From: Ligula intestinalis | Taxonomy: Eukaryota > Platyhelminthes > Cestoda > Diphyllobothriidea > Diphyllobothriidae | Direction of reading: 5' to 3' | DNA: 64,000 nt | NCBI GenBank assembly: GCA_036362985.1 | Contig: JAYGXS010000003.1 | Coordinates: 34,887,103 to 34,951,102, forward strand | In this document: positions 21,201 to 33,215 of the stretch, piece by piece | Layout: the number at the start of each line of letters is the position of its first letter | Numbering within the stretch: position 1 is the first letter of the stretch | The notes under the pieces: generated by a model | Databases searched by the model: none | What the model was told of the DNA's origin: nothing | The model's input: only the letters and a program-made list of their open reading frames with translations | Made by a program: the position numbers and the translations under genes

Positions 21201-23510
21201 AGTGTTGTTCGACCTGGCGGCACTTTTCCTCCGTCGAGTGAGTTCTTTGGATTTGGTCTTAAGTCGGGGCAAATCAAGGACGCAGCAACAAACATCTGAG
21301 GCGTGGTATTCAGACGCCACCTCCATCAACAGACATCTTGATCTTTTTGTGGTTTACATAATTACGCACAGAAAGCTCGGGACAAGACGGCCACAGCGCA
21401 TTGGTCTAGTAAGCTAAATGAGCGTTTATGAAAAGCTGCGGTCATCACGCGCCATATATGGACAGGGACGTTAGAATAGTAAGAGCTGACATAAAGACCA
21501 CGTTAGGTAGGAGCTACTGACATTTGAGTTTCGTTCTAAAGGAGGACCGGATACCAGTATATGAGGATACCATTTTTGGCGCGTTGTGTTCTCTGAAACG
21601 CTGATTAGCTATGATCTAAGGAACATTTCAAGTTTGTTCCCCATTGTTTTTATATCCAAAGCGACAAATGACTGTCTAGGCCTGTCCGCCGACCGCAGAT
21701 GTAATCGGGTTCTGCTGCTGGTGTGGTATGAAGTCCCCACCTGCACGACGCTCACAGGGTCTTGCTCCTTCGTAGGAGACTACCGTCCCTCATAAGGGCG
21801 TTATAAAACTACACCGCATGCTATGCTATGCTCTTCTGATTATGGACGTTTTTATACGTACTATCGTATAATCTCAAATGGATGTGTTTGTGTATGCGTG
21901 CATAACAAAACCGATGGTCGAACTGTTGCATAACAAAGTGTGTCCCCTAAACGGTCGGCGTAATATATGCGCCGGACCAATACAGGAATCAGATCAATGT
22001 ACAACAGGCGTTATTTGGTTCGCGCTCCAATAAAAAACATCGAACATGGATGGGGTACGTGGTGGCAGGTCTGGGCGCTGGTTCCCACCGTCCCAGCCAC
22101 CTGCGCCCGATCCTGCCTTCGGTCTTCTTGACCCTGTTTTGATACTGGACACAGATGGGTGAGGGAAGACAGAGAGAGTGCGGTAGATGCATTGCAAGAC
22201 TCCTGGTCTACTCAAAACTAACCCGTGCGCAGGTCACTGTCCCTGCATCATCCTGCTATAGAGAACACGGTGGAGCTCGTAAAAATTGACGGTTGAACTA
22301 TATTGCACGACATAGCAATGCGAGGAAGGCTACGGTGCTACAGTCTACAAGTGTAGGTTTCTCAAATAGAAAATGTATAGAAGGCGACCGTTAATGTGGT
22401 TTGCGAACGCACACGTGACTCATCAGACAGTCGTGGCTATCGTTCTCTCCAGCTGTGTGCCAGCTACTTGGGTTGTCGGTCCCGACACTAAGTGTACGTG
22501 ACTGCGCCTGGGCTTTGTGCAGCTGTGACCAGTCGGTCGAGGCAAACATTTCGATCGGCGTCAAAGAGACGGCGAGGCGAAGGTTGTATCTCACGCGCGC
22601 AAACAGTGGCTAACAAACGTGCTAGGCGGACCGAAGGTAGCATGAATAAACGGTCGCACTAACGACGGTGAGAACGAACCGTCATGATTTTTCTGAACAC
22701 TTTCATTGATGCCCACCTGGCCGTATAAGCCTTACCGATGGCTGGGCGGTTTGATACAGTTTGGCTAAGAGGGCGTGCGTAAGTAATCTTGGCCAGGACT
22801 TCTGGCACTGGTAATCCGATCACGGTGTTTCTGGTGACCTACCAGGCGAAATGTGATTGGCATGCAAAGTAGCACCTTGCATATTTTAACGCTGTGTTTA
22901 CATTGCCGGAGGTGGTTTTACTCTGTATCCTGGCAACCTTTCGGTTGTAATATGCACAATGATATCCCGTCAGTGAAAACGAAAAGGGCCATGATATCTG
23001 GTGGGAACAGGTGTGTATTGCTTCTTAACTGGTGGTCTTGGGCGCGGCTATGACTTTTACTGTAAGGGGCGGTGGTAGTGTTAACTTAAGGCCCGATCTA
23101 GGCGGTGCCAAGCAAGGTGACTTCACAGACTTAAGCTAAATTTACAGTCCAACACATCCTCAACGGACCCTCAAACGCGATGTGGAAGCTGGTCCTCATT
23201 CACTGCCATTTGTCTGGTCATTAGCACACCCCGAAGATAGCGCTGATGGTTCTATGGTATTTCCGAAATCCGCTTCGCGTTCCCGGAGGGTGTCCTTGAT
23301 GCATGGGTGTAATCAGGCATTTTATCATGAAACGGGCAAAGTTGTTGCCGGTGATGTGGAGGGAGATGTCTCTGTGGCTCCCTTGCATTTTTAGATACTA
23401 ACACTGGTCCTGAGACACAAGTCCTTATTTCCGTATCTCCTGGAGTAGCGACATGAATTTATCCATGAACTGAGAGCCACAATACTGATAAGGTCCAACT
23501 GAGATTGAGT
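18241..23510. other. Long stretch without recognisable genes
   Basis: Short open frames only. The overlapping minus-strand frames at 20913-21329 may be a decayed mobile-element leader but carry no recognised domain. An inverted copy of the ATCTACC repeat motif lies at 22173-22188. Confidence 0.5.
20913..21329 (-). CDS. Unassigned open frame, possible transposable-element fragment
   Basis: 138 residues, basic (ELTRRRKSAARSNN). A second open frame, 95 residues, overlaps it (21008-21295: PPGRTTLTEAQPPLIEM). Neither matches a domain I recognise. Confidence 0.25.
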   Translation of the reverse strand: MMEVASEYHASDVCCCVLDLPRLKTKSKELTRRRKSAARSNNTNRGSATPYRDGELHSYKWPPNLVLLQRAKTANGKYRSAENEKQVMARHFYFYVQSSAFDASTTLSQPNYLAICSSEPMLLLKCVGIFGWVIRVGR

Positions 23511-23860
23511 TATCGCAGAGGGTCAAATGAGTAAAACCCAGCAGCTGCGATCTTCAGAACATGGTTACTTAGTAGAGGAGAAGTCGTTAAAGGCCCGAGA
23601 AGTAGGAAGAGTATATCGTGTATACAAAGGAAAGTAGAATAGATGGAGGAAATCTGACTTGGCGAGCCTACAACCGGCAGGAGAGCCAGCCACAGTCCAA
23701 GTGAGGTCTTAGCAGCAATCCGGTCAGAAGATGAGAGAGCGCGTCCATTAGCTAGGTAGGCCTGGAGATTTTGGACAAGGAAGCAGCTTGCGTCGGGAAC
23801 GCGTGCAAGCTTGCTATTCGTCGCTTGGCTCAAACCGCGTCAATGCAGGAACTGTGACTG
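23511..23860 (-). repeat. LTR-like repeat copy L1 (inverted)
   Basis: On the minus strand it ends with GCGATAAC and shares CTCTTCCTAC, CATCTATTCTAC, TGTATAC and CTGAAGATCGCAG with the plus-strand copies between 25.8 and 33.2 kb. Confidence 0.6.
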
Positions 23861-24310
23861 GCAAATTGAGACGTCAAAAACCGCGTTGGTGAGCCTTTGG
23901 GAAAGTGCACTTGGACGCGAGCTAGTCGGCCAAGCACGACCCACTATAAGTACTCCCCCTCGAGACCGTAACGAGGATACTGAAAGAATCCGAGTGATGG
24001 AAGAATAGTTAAGGTAAGTGAGAGAGAGAGACACGTACCAAGGTGAAGTTGCAGAACAGCGTGGGCGGCTGCGGCTGGAATGAGCCAGGATGCAGGGGTG
24101 GCTAAAGAAAGCCGCTGGTCCGGTAAAACGTCAACAGCAAATCAGTATGCCGTATCAGTATAAGTTGAACCAGAAGAATTATTGGCAGTAGAAGGAAGGT
24201 TGGCGTTTGGGAAGGAGATCTGGGTGCTGGCACTCATAAGGGGACATCTCTATTGGATTGGGAAGTAACCATGGCCTGGGCTATCGGCAGTAAGTCGCGA
24301 ATGCTAATCA

Positions 24311-24396
24311 CCAAATACGCAGGGACACATCCGTAAATCGCCAAATGCGTAGGGAATACGCTGGGACAGGTCGGGGAGTCAGCAAATACGCAGTGA
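24311..24396 (+). repeat. Short irregular direct repeat
   Basis: CCAAATACGCAGGGA, CCAAATGCGTAGGGA and GCAAATACGCAGTGA start at 24311, 24341 and 24382. Confidence 0.6.
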
Positions 24397-24409
24397 CAGC
24401 AGGCCACAT

Positions 24410-24575
24410 CAGGCCCGCGGCCTTCCCCACGTCTGGGATTCAGGCCACCACTGAGCTCCTGTACACAATCAACAACTCCTACTGGTCTTACCCCTCTTCT
24501 TCCTGTTCGGAACTGGGCATGATAATTGTAGTGTTCTGAGCACACTCACGGCTTCGACTCCTACAAAATCAGCTC
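24410..24575 (+). repeat. Dispersed repeat R2, copy 1 (LTR-like)
   Basis: Shares CACGTCTGGGATTCAG, CACTGAG, TACCCCTCTTCTTCCT and an ACGGCTTCGACTCCTACA-type end with 54710-54870. The arrangement suggests another LTR family. Confidence 0.6.
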
Positions 24576-25799
24576 CAAGTGCTTTGCCCCTGAACATCTT
24601 ATTGTATTGCAAAGACAAAGGCGACTGACTTATCAGCCGTCGTCAGCGGGTCATACACAGGGTCAAGCGGTGCTCAAATCGAGCCTCAAACTCGCTGTCA
24701 GGGCCTCTGGCGAGGCCCGAGCCAGAACGGGACAGATGAGTCTCGTTAGCAGTCAGGTGAACGTTCATCAGCGAGTGAAAGCTTTGCTGGTCTCGTACGG
24801 CACGGGCGAACGATTGTAGCCCGCGTTAGTTTCCATGCGAGAGTGTGATGATGGTTCCGTCGGATGATGTGCGCGACAGAAGTGGTCAGCCCAATGCCCC
24901 AAAAATTGGTATGTTCTCATCAGGTTTTTTGTTAGAAGCGGGCAGCGACTCGGCAGACGCAGACTACCTTGATGGACGTGAAGATGGTGCATATTTAATT
25001 ACCATCTAAGTACCGTTGTATTTCACACACCGTTTGATTTGTTCAAGCAAGCTGCACCTCGTTCGGTCGCTGTTGTGTTTGTCCAAAAATAGAAAGAAAG
25101 CAGCTCTTCTGAATTCGATACTGGCTCCCTCACAGAGAAGACTGCAAAGTTCCTCTTTTTTCATCAAACTAGTTATGGTATAGAGGACAAGCACGAAAAA
25201 GGATGTTCAAAGTATTGGAGATGTTGGCTTTACGTGGTTGACTCCATGGCTTCTCGCGATTGAGTTTATTCCAGATGGGCATTTGAGCGAGTACTAAAAT
25301 CTACCTAGTTTTCGGTAATATCTACTAATGCAGTAACTAATTTACCTGGCGTCCTCCTAAGCTGCGAACGCACGCGGAGCTGTAGTTTCAGTCTCATCTC
25401 GGAGCCACGAAGGTGATGACTCGCCTGGCAGGCCATATTACACTCCGGCTTCATCACTAGCGTGTCAAGCTGGGCCCGCCCTGCCTCGGAACGAAGACCT
25501 AGATCAGTAACTGCCAGTGACGTGACCGAGGACACATCTGTAGTGGTTGCTGCTACCAGACGCCCTCCTAACTCTTTACGCCACAGACGAGGTCACCCAG
25601 AGCATCGAACCTCGCGCGTAAGCAGTTTTCCCGCGTGCCTCAGGCCTATGCGCAGACGGACGCGCGACATTCACGACTAACGAACGCACGCACTGTTCTG
25701 GCCCTGACCAATTATGGCGTGACCTCAATCCATCTGGACAGACCTCAAGGCCGTGGCTACCGCCAGACATCACTTCGGACCTAACCCGCCTCGTGGCTA

Positions 25800-25980
25800 G
25801 ACGTGCGGTCCAGCAATCAACACTTCATCCTTACTATTCTCCTTTCCATTTGTAACAGAATACACTCTTCGTACTAATCTGGCCTTCCCAAGAATTCCAT
25901 CCTCTCCGAAGGAACCGGGCCTGGAAGAACGCAGCCGTTACGGTTAACATTAATAGCCTTAACACCTTGCGATATACCGG
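25800..25980 (+). repeat. LTR-like repeat copy L2 (3' part)
   Basis: Contains TACTATTCTCCTTTCCATTT, AATACACTCTTC, GAAGGAACCGGGCCTG and an end CCTTGCGATA, matching the other copies in order and spacing. The 5' part is less clear. Confidence 0.65.
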
Positions 25981-26715
25981 CCTAGTCTTCTCCCGGTTTC
26001 GAAGAAGAAAGAATGTAAGCGAATATGCACGCCCTGGGTTCGTTTTGTTCTGTTATCCCAGTGATGGTGCCTGTGTCTCCTTAACGAAAAAATGTGTTGC
26101 TGAAGCGCTGATTATTTGCTGTGTATGTCCACAGGCGGCGCAGATCCTTACTGTTGCAGACCGAACACTTATTTCGAGGTAATTCAATCTATGCCAACGT
26201 AGGCATTGAAGTCAGCAAGGACAATACGTTTGCTTGACCTCGGCAGTATCGCAAGGCATATCTTTAGGTCGTTGTAGAAGTTGTGAGGCCCTGTACACTG
26301 ACGGCTAGGAGGAATTCGGCATCTCGTTGTCCTGCCTTTGGATATTCATTTCAGGGGAATATGTGTCTGACACCCATTTACGCCAGTTGTACTTGTTCGG
26401 AGTAGCGAATCTCATTGAGCTCCGCTGCACGCACGTCGAAGCACACCCGTTCTCTGGCGACCAGAAGGTAGGGGCTTCTTACATTTCCTCTCCCAATAGA
26501 ACGTGGAAACAGAAACCACACATAGTGCAAGTAGCTTTTCTCTGCATTCCAGAGGAACCGAGGTTTGGTTTAAAATAGGGCCTGCTTAAGGTTTTGGAAA
26601 GGGTTAATAGTAGGACACCGCAATGTTTACCTTTTCTGCAATTAAGGGAAAAATCAACTGTATTACGCGGGGCGTTCCTATTTCCAGTAAGAGCCATATA
26701 AGTAATCCTGGCGCG

Positions 26716-27840
26716 TGTCTGCTATTTCGAGCCTCCCCTGCTTCAGGCAGATTACCACCCGATTGGACGACTGCGTGGATTTTACCGATACATAAATGTG
26801 GCAGTCGGGCTTCCGCAAAAAAATCTACAGGTCAGTAGGTCTCAATTCCATGTCCTGCAAGATTATGGAACAAATAATAAAACCCATACATATGCATTTT
26901 TAGAGCAGAGGGAGGTCCTGATTGACCAATTTGCTCTTCTGTCTAGCCCGATAGATCCGAGCGACCTATGGAGGAAAAATGGTACCGGCAGTCGTCATAG
27001 ACTTCAAAAAGGCCTTCGATAGTGTGCCTCACCATTGTTTCCTATAGAAGCTCAGTCGTGTAGAGTCAAGGGGCAAACTTTTCAAGTGGATTAACAATTT
27101 CCTGTTTGGTCGATCTCAGATTAAACGTCTTGGCCATCAGTAATCAGCGGAAGTGGCGGTTTCGAAAGGAGTGCTAGTCGACTACAGAAGGTTCGTCAAG
27201 TCAAAAGGCGGTAAGACCGAGTAGGTAGAGGAGCATACTGTGAAAATGAGCTAACAAAGGGCTCTGAAGAAAAGAGCGGCTCACAGTTGACAAAGCAGTT
27301 GTTGTGTCCATGTTCTGTGCCTCTGCGGACAGGTTACGGGATCCGGGGAGGTCCTTCGGCCAATCAAGAAATGACGCTTACGGATTGCATTTATTTCTCA
27401 CGGGACTCGCGGAATTGGCTCGACCTTGAGACTGGCGTAGGCGACTGGTGCATATGCACTCGTTGGCAGCGGTAGGTCTTCGCGCGGAGTGAGTTATGTG
27501 CAGCCTGTAGATAGTTGACCAAGGCGTGGAAGGCGGTGCAAGGTTCGACAGCAAGGACAACGCGTCAGCGCAGGGGGGCGATCTCAGGTCCGCCACAGCG
27601 GTTGAATGTGGGGTTCCTCAGGGCTTCGATCTTGGCCATATCTTCTCCTTTATATATGTTGATGGTGGTATAAGTGGTTTTGACTGTGACGTTGCCATAT
27701 TTGCTGACAAAATAAGGCTTACAATGAAGATGATGGAGAAAATGTACGGGCAAACTTGCATTGACTGAAGAGATGGCCGAAACATTGTCCCCTTCAATTC
27801 TATGTTACCAAATGCAACATTCTGCGCATCGGCAGAATCG
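26716..27840 (+). pseudogene. LINE reverse transcriptase, heavily decayed
   Basis: In shifting frames: ASGRLPPDWTTAWILPIHKC, NSMSCKIMEQIIK, FLEQREVLIDQ, VVIDFKKAFDSVPHHCF, KLFKWINNFLFGRSQIK, then VECGVPQGFDLGHIFSFIYV and DCDVAIFADKIRL. This is a CR1-like RT in correct motif order. The catalytic F/Y-A-D-D is FADK, so the second aspartate is lost. About 350 bases of unrelated sequence separate the two halves (about 27240-27590). Confidence 0.82.
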
Positions 27841-28135
27841 GCGTTGCGCACTGGGGATGCACTATCATAATCATACATCACCATCAGAGGCAGAGACTCA
27901 GAAGGATCTGAGGAATGTGGATCATACGCTTATTAAAGCTATCTTTCCACTGCATGAAAGTAGTTAAATCCGCAACGTCAAGCTTGTAACTAAACAAGCG
28001 CGCTTTTGCGTAGTTAGATGAAATGTGCTTTGGTAAGGTTATCGACAGGTGTTAAGGCTGAGAAGGTTAACCCCTACCAGCTACGATCTTCCCGGCCCGT
28101 GATATCTTTAGGCGAGGAGAGGAGGCGGGGGGGGG

Positions 28136-28625
28136 TGTAGTGGCCCTAGCAGCCAATTGGAACCCAAGAGCTGACGGACAGCGCCTTTGCCCTGCGCGCT
28201 AATGCTGACTGCGGCCAGGTGCCAAGTCTCGGAACCCCCTGTCCGTTCTTGCTCAATGGTCTAAGCCACTTACGAACGCACCCAGTCTCGCCTTGCCAGT
28301 CTTGCGCCAAGACAACCAATCTGTCTCTGTCTTCTGGCATGAGGCCCACGAGGACTGCGATGAGGACACTTGGAATTCCGGCCTCGCTGGTCGCGGCGGC
28401 GGCGGCGGCGGCGGCGGCCGGCGACGCCGCCCTGTCCTACGGACCTCGCGGTCGTACGCCCTGCAGGACCTACTGGCAACCTTCCCCTTATCCCTTCTGT
28501 AAACAATACACTGTTCCGTCTACTCTCGCCTTTCCACCGTCTTCTCTCCAATATCCTAAGGAACCAGGGTCTCTGAAGATTGTAGGTGTTAAGGCCATAA
28601 CCGCCGTAGCCTTAATACCTATAGG
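28136..28625 (+). repeat. LTR-like repeat copy L3
   Basis: Begins TGTAGTGGCCCTAGCAGCC. Carries TAAACAATACACTGTTCC, TCTACTCTCGCCTTTCCACC and CTAAGGAACCAGGGTCTC near the 3' end and finishes near CCTTAATACCTATA. A CGG run at 28392-28419 is unique to this copy. Confidence 0.7.
28392..28419 (+). repeat. (CGG)n microsatellite
   Basis: About nine CGG units inside LTR-like copy L3. Confidence 0.9.
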
Positions 28626-28812
28626 GGGACGTCAGATCGTTAGGAATAGTGTATTCTACAGAAGGATAGGAGAATAGATGGAAATAATTTTGACTCGCGG
28701 ACTAGTGCATCCGTTCCCTAGTCGGGTTGGGTCCGGAGTGATGCCCGAAGGCAAACACGCGTTGTTGTCTGTGTCCCACGGATTGAGGCCAACCTTCTAA
28801 ATCAGGTCAGTC

Positions 28813-29275
28813 TGTAGTGGCCTTGCTGCAGCTATTTGCAGCCCAAGACCAATCGCTGACGCATGGCGCCTTTAACCTGCCTGCGCGCCCACTGCTAGGC
28901 TAGGCGCTAACTGTCCTTGACCGACGCGTACACACTCCTCAGCGAGAACGCGCGCTCAGGCTAGCCAGCGTTAGCCAACCTCAAGGTCGTGCGCACGCGC
29001 TAGTCTAGACATCAGCAGCCCCATTGGCCCCCGGGACAAAGCATTCGCCGGCGGTTCCTGATGCTCTAGTCACTCCGGAATTGACGCCCTAGCAGCCGGA
29101 CTGCGGGCATCCGCGAGTCAACATTCTTTCTATCTATTCTCCGTCCTGTGTACACAATAAACTCTTCCTTCTACTCTCGCCTTCCCAAGACTTCTCCTAT
29201 CTCCTAAGGAAACTGGGCCTCAAAGATTGTAGGTGTTAGGGTTAATCGTTTTAGCCTTAACTCCTATAAGTCTAC
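28813..29275 (+). repeat. LTR-like repeat copy L4
   Basis: Begins TGTAGTGGCCTTGCTGC, contains TGTGTACACAATAAACTC (a polyadenylation-type AATAAA) and ACTCTCGCCTTCCC, and ends near CCTTAACTCCTATA. Same orientation as L3, 677 bases downstream of it. Confidence 0.72.
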
Positions 29276-29539
29276 TAAAGGGGAAATCTCATTGGGCGAA
29301 TTGAGGTCAAGCCACTGTGGGTTAGGGCCAGAATGGGGCAGACATGGTACGTGTGTTTGGATGCGCGTCAGTTGCGTCTGGCAGCAGTGGCGGCCGCCCG
29401 TCCATTTGCGCATGCTTCGAGGCACGCGGGAAAACTGCTTTCACGTGAGGTCCTATGCTCTGAGTAACCTCGTCTGTGGCGTCAAGAATTAGGAGGGTGT
29501 CGGACAAACACGACCACTACAAGGTGTTAGGATGTTCGC

Positions 29540-29750
29540 ACGACCGAAATTAAACTTCGGTATTCAAGCCTGGAGACCGTGAACTGCTAGAGACCGCAAC
29601 ACCCTTGAAATGGTCCAACAACACGCAACCAAGCTTGTACGAGGCCAAGGTTACCTGTCTTACGAGACTCGATTGTCCAATCTTGACCTGCTTTCTTTGG
29701 ATTACAGAGAGCTTTACCATGACCTGCTTCAAACGCTTCACATGTTGTAG
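29540..29750 (+). pseudogene. LINE RT thumb fragment
   Basis: FGIQAWRP, then after one stop TARDRNTLEMVQQHATKLVR and LSYETRLSNLDLLSLDYREL, matching the CR1/L2-type thumb region. It may be the 3' remainder of the element at 26.7-27.8 kb, separated by LTR-like insertions. Confidence 0.75.
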
Positions 29751-29991
29751 GCTCAGGATTGTTGTCTCACATCCAGCGATTTCTTTGAGATGACCACTAC
29801 CACTAAATTGCGGGGGGGGGGAAATCCTCGCAAACTATGTGTAAGTGGGACAAGACTTGAAATAAGAAGGACTGTAATTTCCGGTGGAATGATTCAGACG
29901 TGAAATTTTCCAATACAAGCGAGCATCCGTGTCCCAGGAAGCAATTGAGAAGAAGAAGAAGACTCGATCGCTGGGACAATATGTTTATTCA

Positions 29992-30028
29992 CCTGACGTT
30001 TCGATATCCGTCGCGGATTCGTCATCAG
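29992..30028 (-). ncRNA. Hammerhead-ribozyme-like motif (family A)
   Basis: Reverse strand reads CTGATGA, then C, a GAATCCG/CGGATATC hairpin with loop CGA and one bulged A, then GAAAC and GTCAGG. CTGATGA...GAAAC is the hammerhead core layout. The extra base after CTGATGA departs from the consensus, so cleavage activity is uncertain. Confidence 0.55.
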
Positions 30029-30086
30029 AGACATGAGTAGCAGAAAGGTTGAGAAGAAGAAGACTCGATCGCTGGGACTCATGTCT

Positions 30087-30123
30087 CTGATGACGAATCC
30101 GCGACGGATATCGAAACGTCAGG
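30087..30123 (+). ncRNA. Hammerhead-ribozyme-like motif (family A)
   Basis: Mirror copy of the motif at 29992-30028, identical through the core and hairpin, followed by CGAATAAAC. Confidence 0.55.
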
Positions 30124-30726
30124 CGAATAAACATAGTGAAATTTTCCGTCTGCGGACTCTGTCATGTCTCCATTCTTAGACATTTTTGAGATCAAACGTG
30201 ACCAATCTAGCCATATGTACCACTGCAACATCAGAAAATAGCACATGCTTTCTTTGTGTCTGCACTGCAGAAAAGTTAAACTCTAAAAACAAACTACTTC
30301 CCATTTTCAGTAATATGCTTCACACAATTGTGTACCCAAACACCATGTATGTACGAGATTTTTTATTTTGCCGTGTTATTGTAAGCCATAGTGAGTTCAA
30401 ATCTGTTCGCCTACCTTTCCATCACTAAAACTGCACTGAACCGATTAGAGTTATCCTCCTTCCTGAGCGGTCTGCATAAACATTCCCGCTTTTAGAATGA
30501 CACAGTTCACGTGAAGGGAGACGGCGGTGTTTATCCGTTTGTGCTGTTTATTGAACGCATAATTTTCCATAAAAGCTAAGGTCCGATTGCCGAATGCGTG
30601 TTTAGAATTTTTAGGGAACATTTTTAAAATCCTGGGTCGCGAATGGGTACACAGCACTCCCATAATTATGACTGCTAGTTCGTGCCAAATTGCTGGTCAG
30701 GATTAGGATAGGGTGCGAAGATGAAC

Positions 30727-31170
30727 TGTAGTGCCCCTGTAGTGCTTTTTACCTTCGGTGCCACGCCACGCATGAAGTCACGTGACTGCAGACCTTGAGC
30801 CACCTCTAGAGCAACCAATCACAGTTAACGGAAACTGCGCCAACGCTCAGCTTCCCACGGCGGCTAGCAAGTTCGAATACACCAACGCTTGCCCTCCACC
30901 CAATCTAGTCTGTTCAATCATCTCCTAGAGGCTGATTCACACAGGTCCTCACTGTGATGCTTATCACGCTAAGGAACTTCGTACGCGGCCCTAGTGCGAG
31001 TGGTTATACACTCGTCCGACAGCCAACTTCTTCCAATATATTCTCCACTTCCTCTGTAGAGAATACACTATCTCTTCCGCTTGACGTCTCATTTCTTCTC
31101 TTTCCACAAGGAACTGGGCCTGAATACCGCAACGGTAGGTGTTCTCCCTATTAACTTCAGCGGCTGCGAT
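30727..31170 (+). repeat. LTR-like repeat copy L5
   Basis: Starts TGTAGTGCCCCTG. Carries CTCTGTAGAGAATACACTAT, CACAAGGAACTGGGCCTGAA and ends near GGCTGCGATA. Confidence 0.62.
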
Positions 31171-32788
31171 AGAAACACCTTTGCAAAGTTGATGCACTGG
31201 TAGGGTTAAGTGAACGTCGGGGTCAACAATGTGAGATACAAAGTGGTCCGACAAAAATCTAGATTCGTTTAGATTTCTGTGGATTCGTAAGGCGCCTTCG
31301 CGCAGCTTCGTGTACCCGTGTCCGCAGGCATACGTGCGACCGAAGGCCCGCGCGAACTCATGCCGGCGCACCCCGCGTTCGACCGCGCCAGATTTTTAGG
31401 CTTCGATTTCCTTTGCCGGCGAAAGGCACGGCATGGTTGAAATCTGGGCCACGCTTGGCCTAGGCCTTCCGCCGCCTTCATCATGTGCACTCACAGCAAG
31501 GCCTGCCTGCGCGGGGGAGGCCTACACGGTCGTGAGTTCGTGGGGGGGGGGCAGGCATGCCCATCTGAATGCACACAATTGCTTTAATGCGAGTGCGGGC
31601 AGGTGAGTTGGTGCACGTTGGTGCGTCAGTGCTGCCAGCATGTGCGCATACGCGTTGGCCCATAGAGAGACACAGTGAAGAAACACCAATCAGCGTACTG
31701 CAAGCACTCCGCGCCAACGCCTTTAGAGTGAGGACTCTAGACTCTTGCTATCGGGAATACCGGTCAGCGACTAATAAATTTAAAGGTAAATTTAAACGTA
31801 CCATTTTGTGTACACTAAGAAGAATTTCTTTCCGTCACCTTTCTTTGTAATTATTTCTGGATTTCGATTGTCACAATGTTCATATCGTTCTTAAAATGGT
31901 GATTAATACTTTACGATTTTCACTGGCTCCAGTCAATTGGTCTTAAATAAGGATCATTTTCTACCTGCTTACCAAAACCTTCAAAGTCAGATATTTATTA
32001 AACGCGTTTACCTAAATTGTGGGTTTTTGAACATTCTTTCTAATGCACCTGTTTGTCTGGGTCATAGTTTAAGAATCATCCAAACACATCAATTCATTAC
32101 CGAGAAAAGTTCACCTTCTCAACCTTTGTCACAAACTATTGAGCCTAGGATCAATTAAAAGCTCTCGATAACAACTTAGCTCTTGAGAAAGGAGTTTTAT
32201 TTAGATATTTCGATGTCAACTATCTGCGTACTTTACCTTTTTCGGAGATTAACTCAAGGTAAAAATTGCAACTTGTGACCGGTTTTTTGACTTCCCTGAG
32301 TATTAGGAATCAATATTCTGCTGCAGGTGAAAGAACTAATTTTTCTGTGTGTACTGGAACAGTTTTCAGTTTATATTTTTACTTTTAAGCCCCGTTCTAA
32401 GATTGCGAAAACACATCAGAGTGGCAGAATATATACTACGATGTTGCGAAGGGTGAGAATCTTCTACTCGTTCCGTTTCAAGTTTCCTTATTTGTTCATA
32501 ATGAACTATAGAGAAAAAGTATTTGGCCATCTTTTCTATACCGCTTGACACAGAAAACTAACGGCATCTCTCGGGTGCTCATATATATGCCTGTTTACCG
32601 TCTTTATTTTGGGGATGATCAAACAAAGTACACCCTTATAAGTTTATTATTTCATTTTATGATACAAAATTGGCAGATTAAAATAAACAAACTTAAACTT
32701 GCATTGAACCATCCTCTTAAATTTAGATATTCACATTTCATCAGTTAGGCAACCTACTTTAATAAGCCTTACGAATGCAGGGAAAGTC
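31171..32788. other. No gene seen
   Basis: A GC-rich part (31270-31740) is followed by an AT-rich part (31780-32750) with only short frames. Confidence 0.45.
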
Positions 32789-33215
32789 TGCAGTGGTCTC
32801 TGCGGTCGGACGCCCTCCATTGCTTTGTCCGGCGTCATTGTTCAAGGCCAGCTGCCTCAAGGTCATCAAATACCTCAGTCAGCGCCTACAGACGCACTGA
32901 CCTGCAGAGAATTGACCTACTTCCACTCGGACACACACATGTGCATCTAGTTTCTCGCGGCTGCCCAAGCACCACTCAAACATGTCCCTTTTTCCCCACC
33001 ATCGGCCGCCAGACGTCACTTAGGACCACGACGCTTCAGCGGAACGACATGTGCTCCGAATTTCAACTTCTTTCCATCTATTCTTCGTTTCTTTGTGTAC
33101 ACAATAAACTACTGCTCTTATTATGGCCTTCACCGACTTCTTCTCGCCTAAGGAACCAGGGTCTGAAGATCGCAGTTGCCTGGGTTTAACTTGCTTAACC
33201 CCTTGCGATAAGTCT
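32789..33215 (+). repeat. LTR-like repeat copy L6
   Basis: Starts TGCAGTGG, carries CTTTCCATCTATTCTTCG, TGTGTACACAATAAACTAC and CTAAGGAACCAGGGTCTGAA, and ends CCCTTGCGATAAG. Confidence 0.7.

Larger units (their letters stand above)
29947..30136. repeat. Near-perfect inverted repeat (about 58-base arms) with flanking direct repeats
   Basis: Arms 29979-30037 and 30078-30136 are reverse complements over almost their whole length. GAGAAGAAGAAGACTCGATC-type direct repeats (29947-29976 and 30051-30077) precede each arm. Each arm holds one hammerhead-like motif. Confidence 0.9.
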
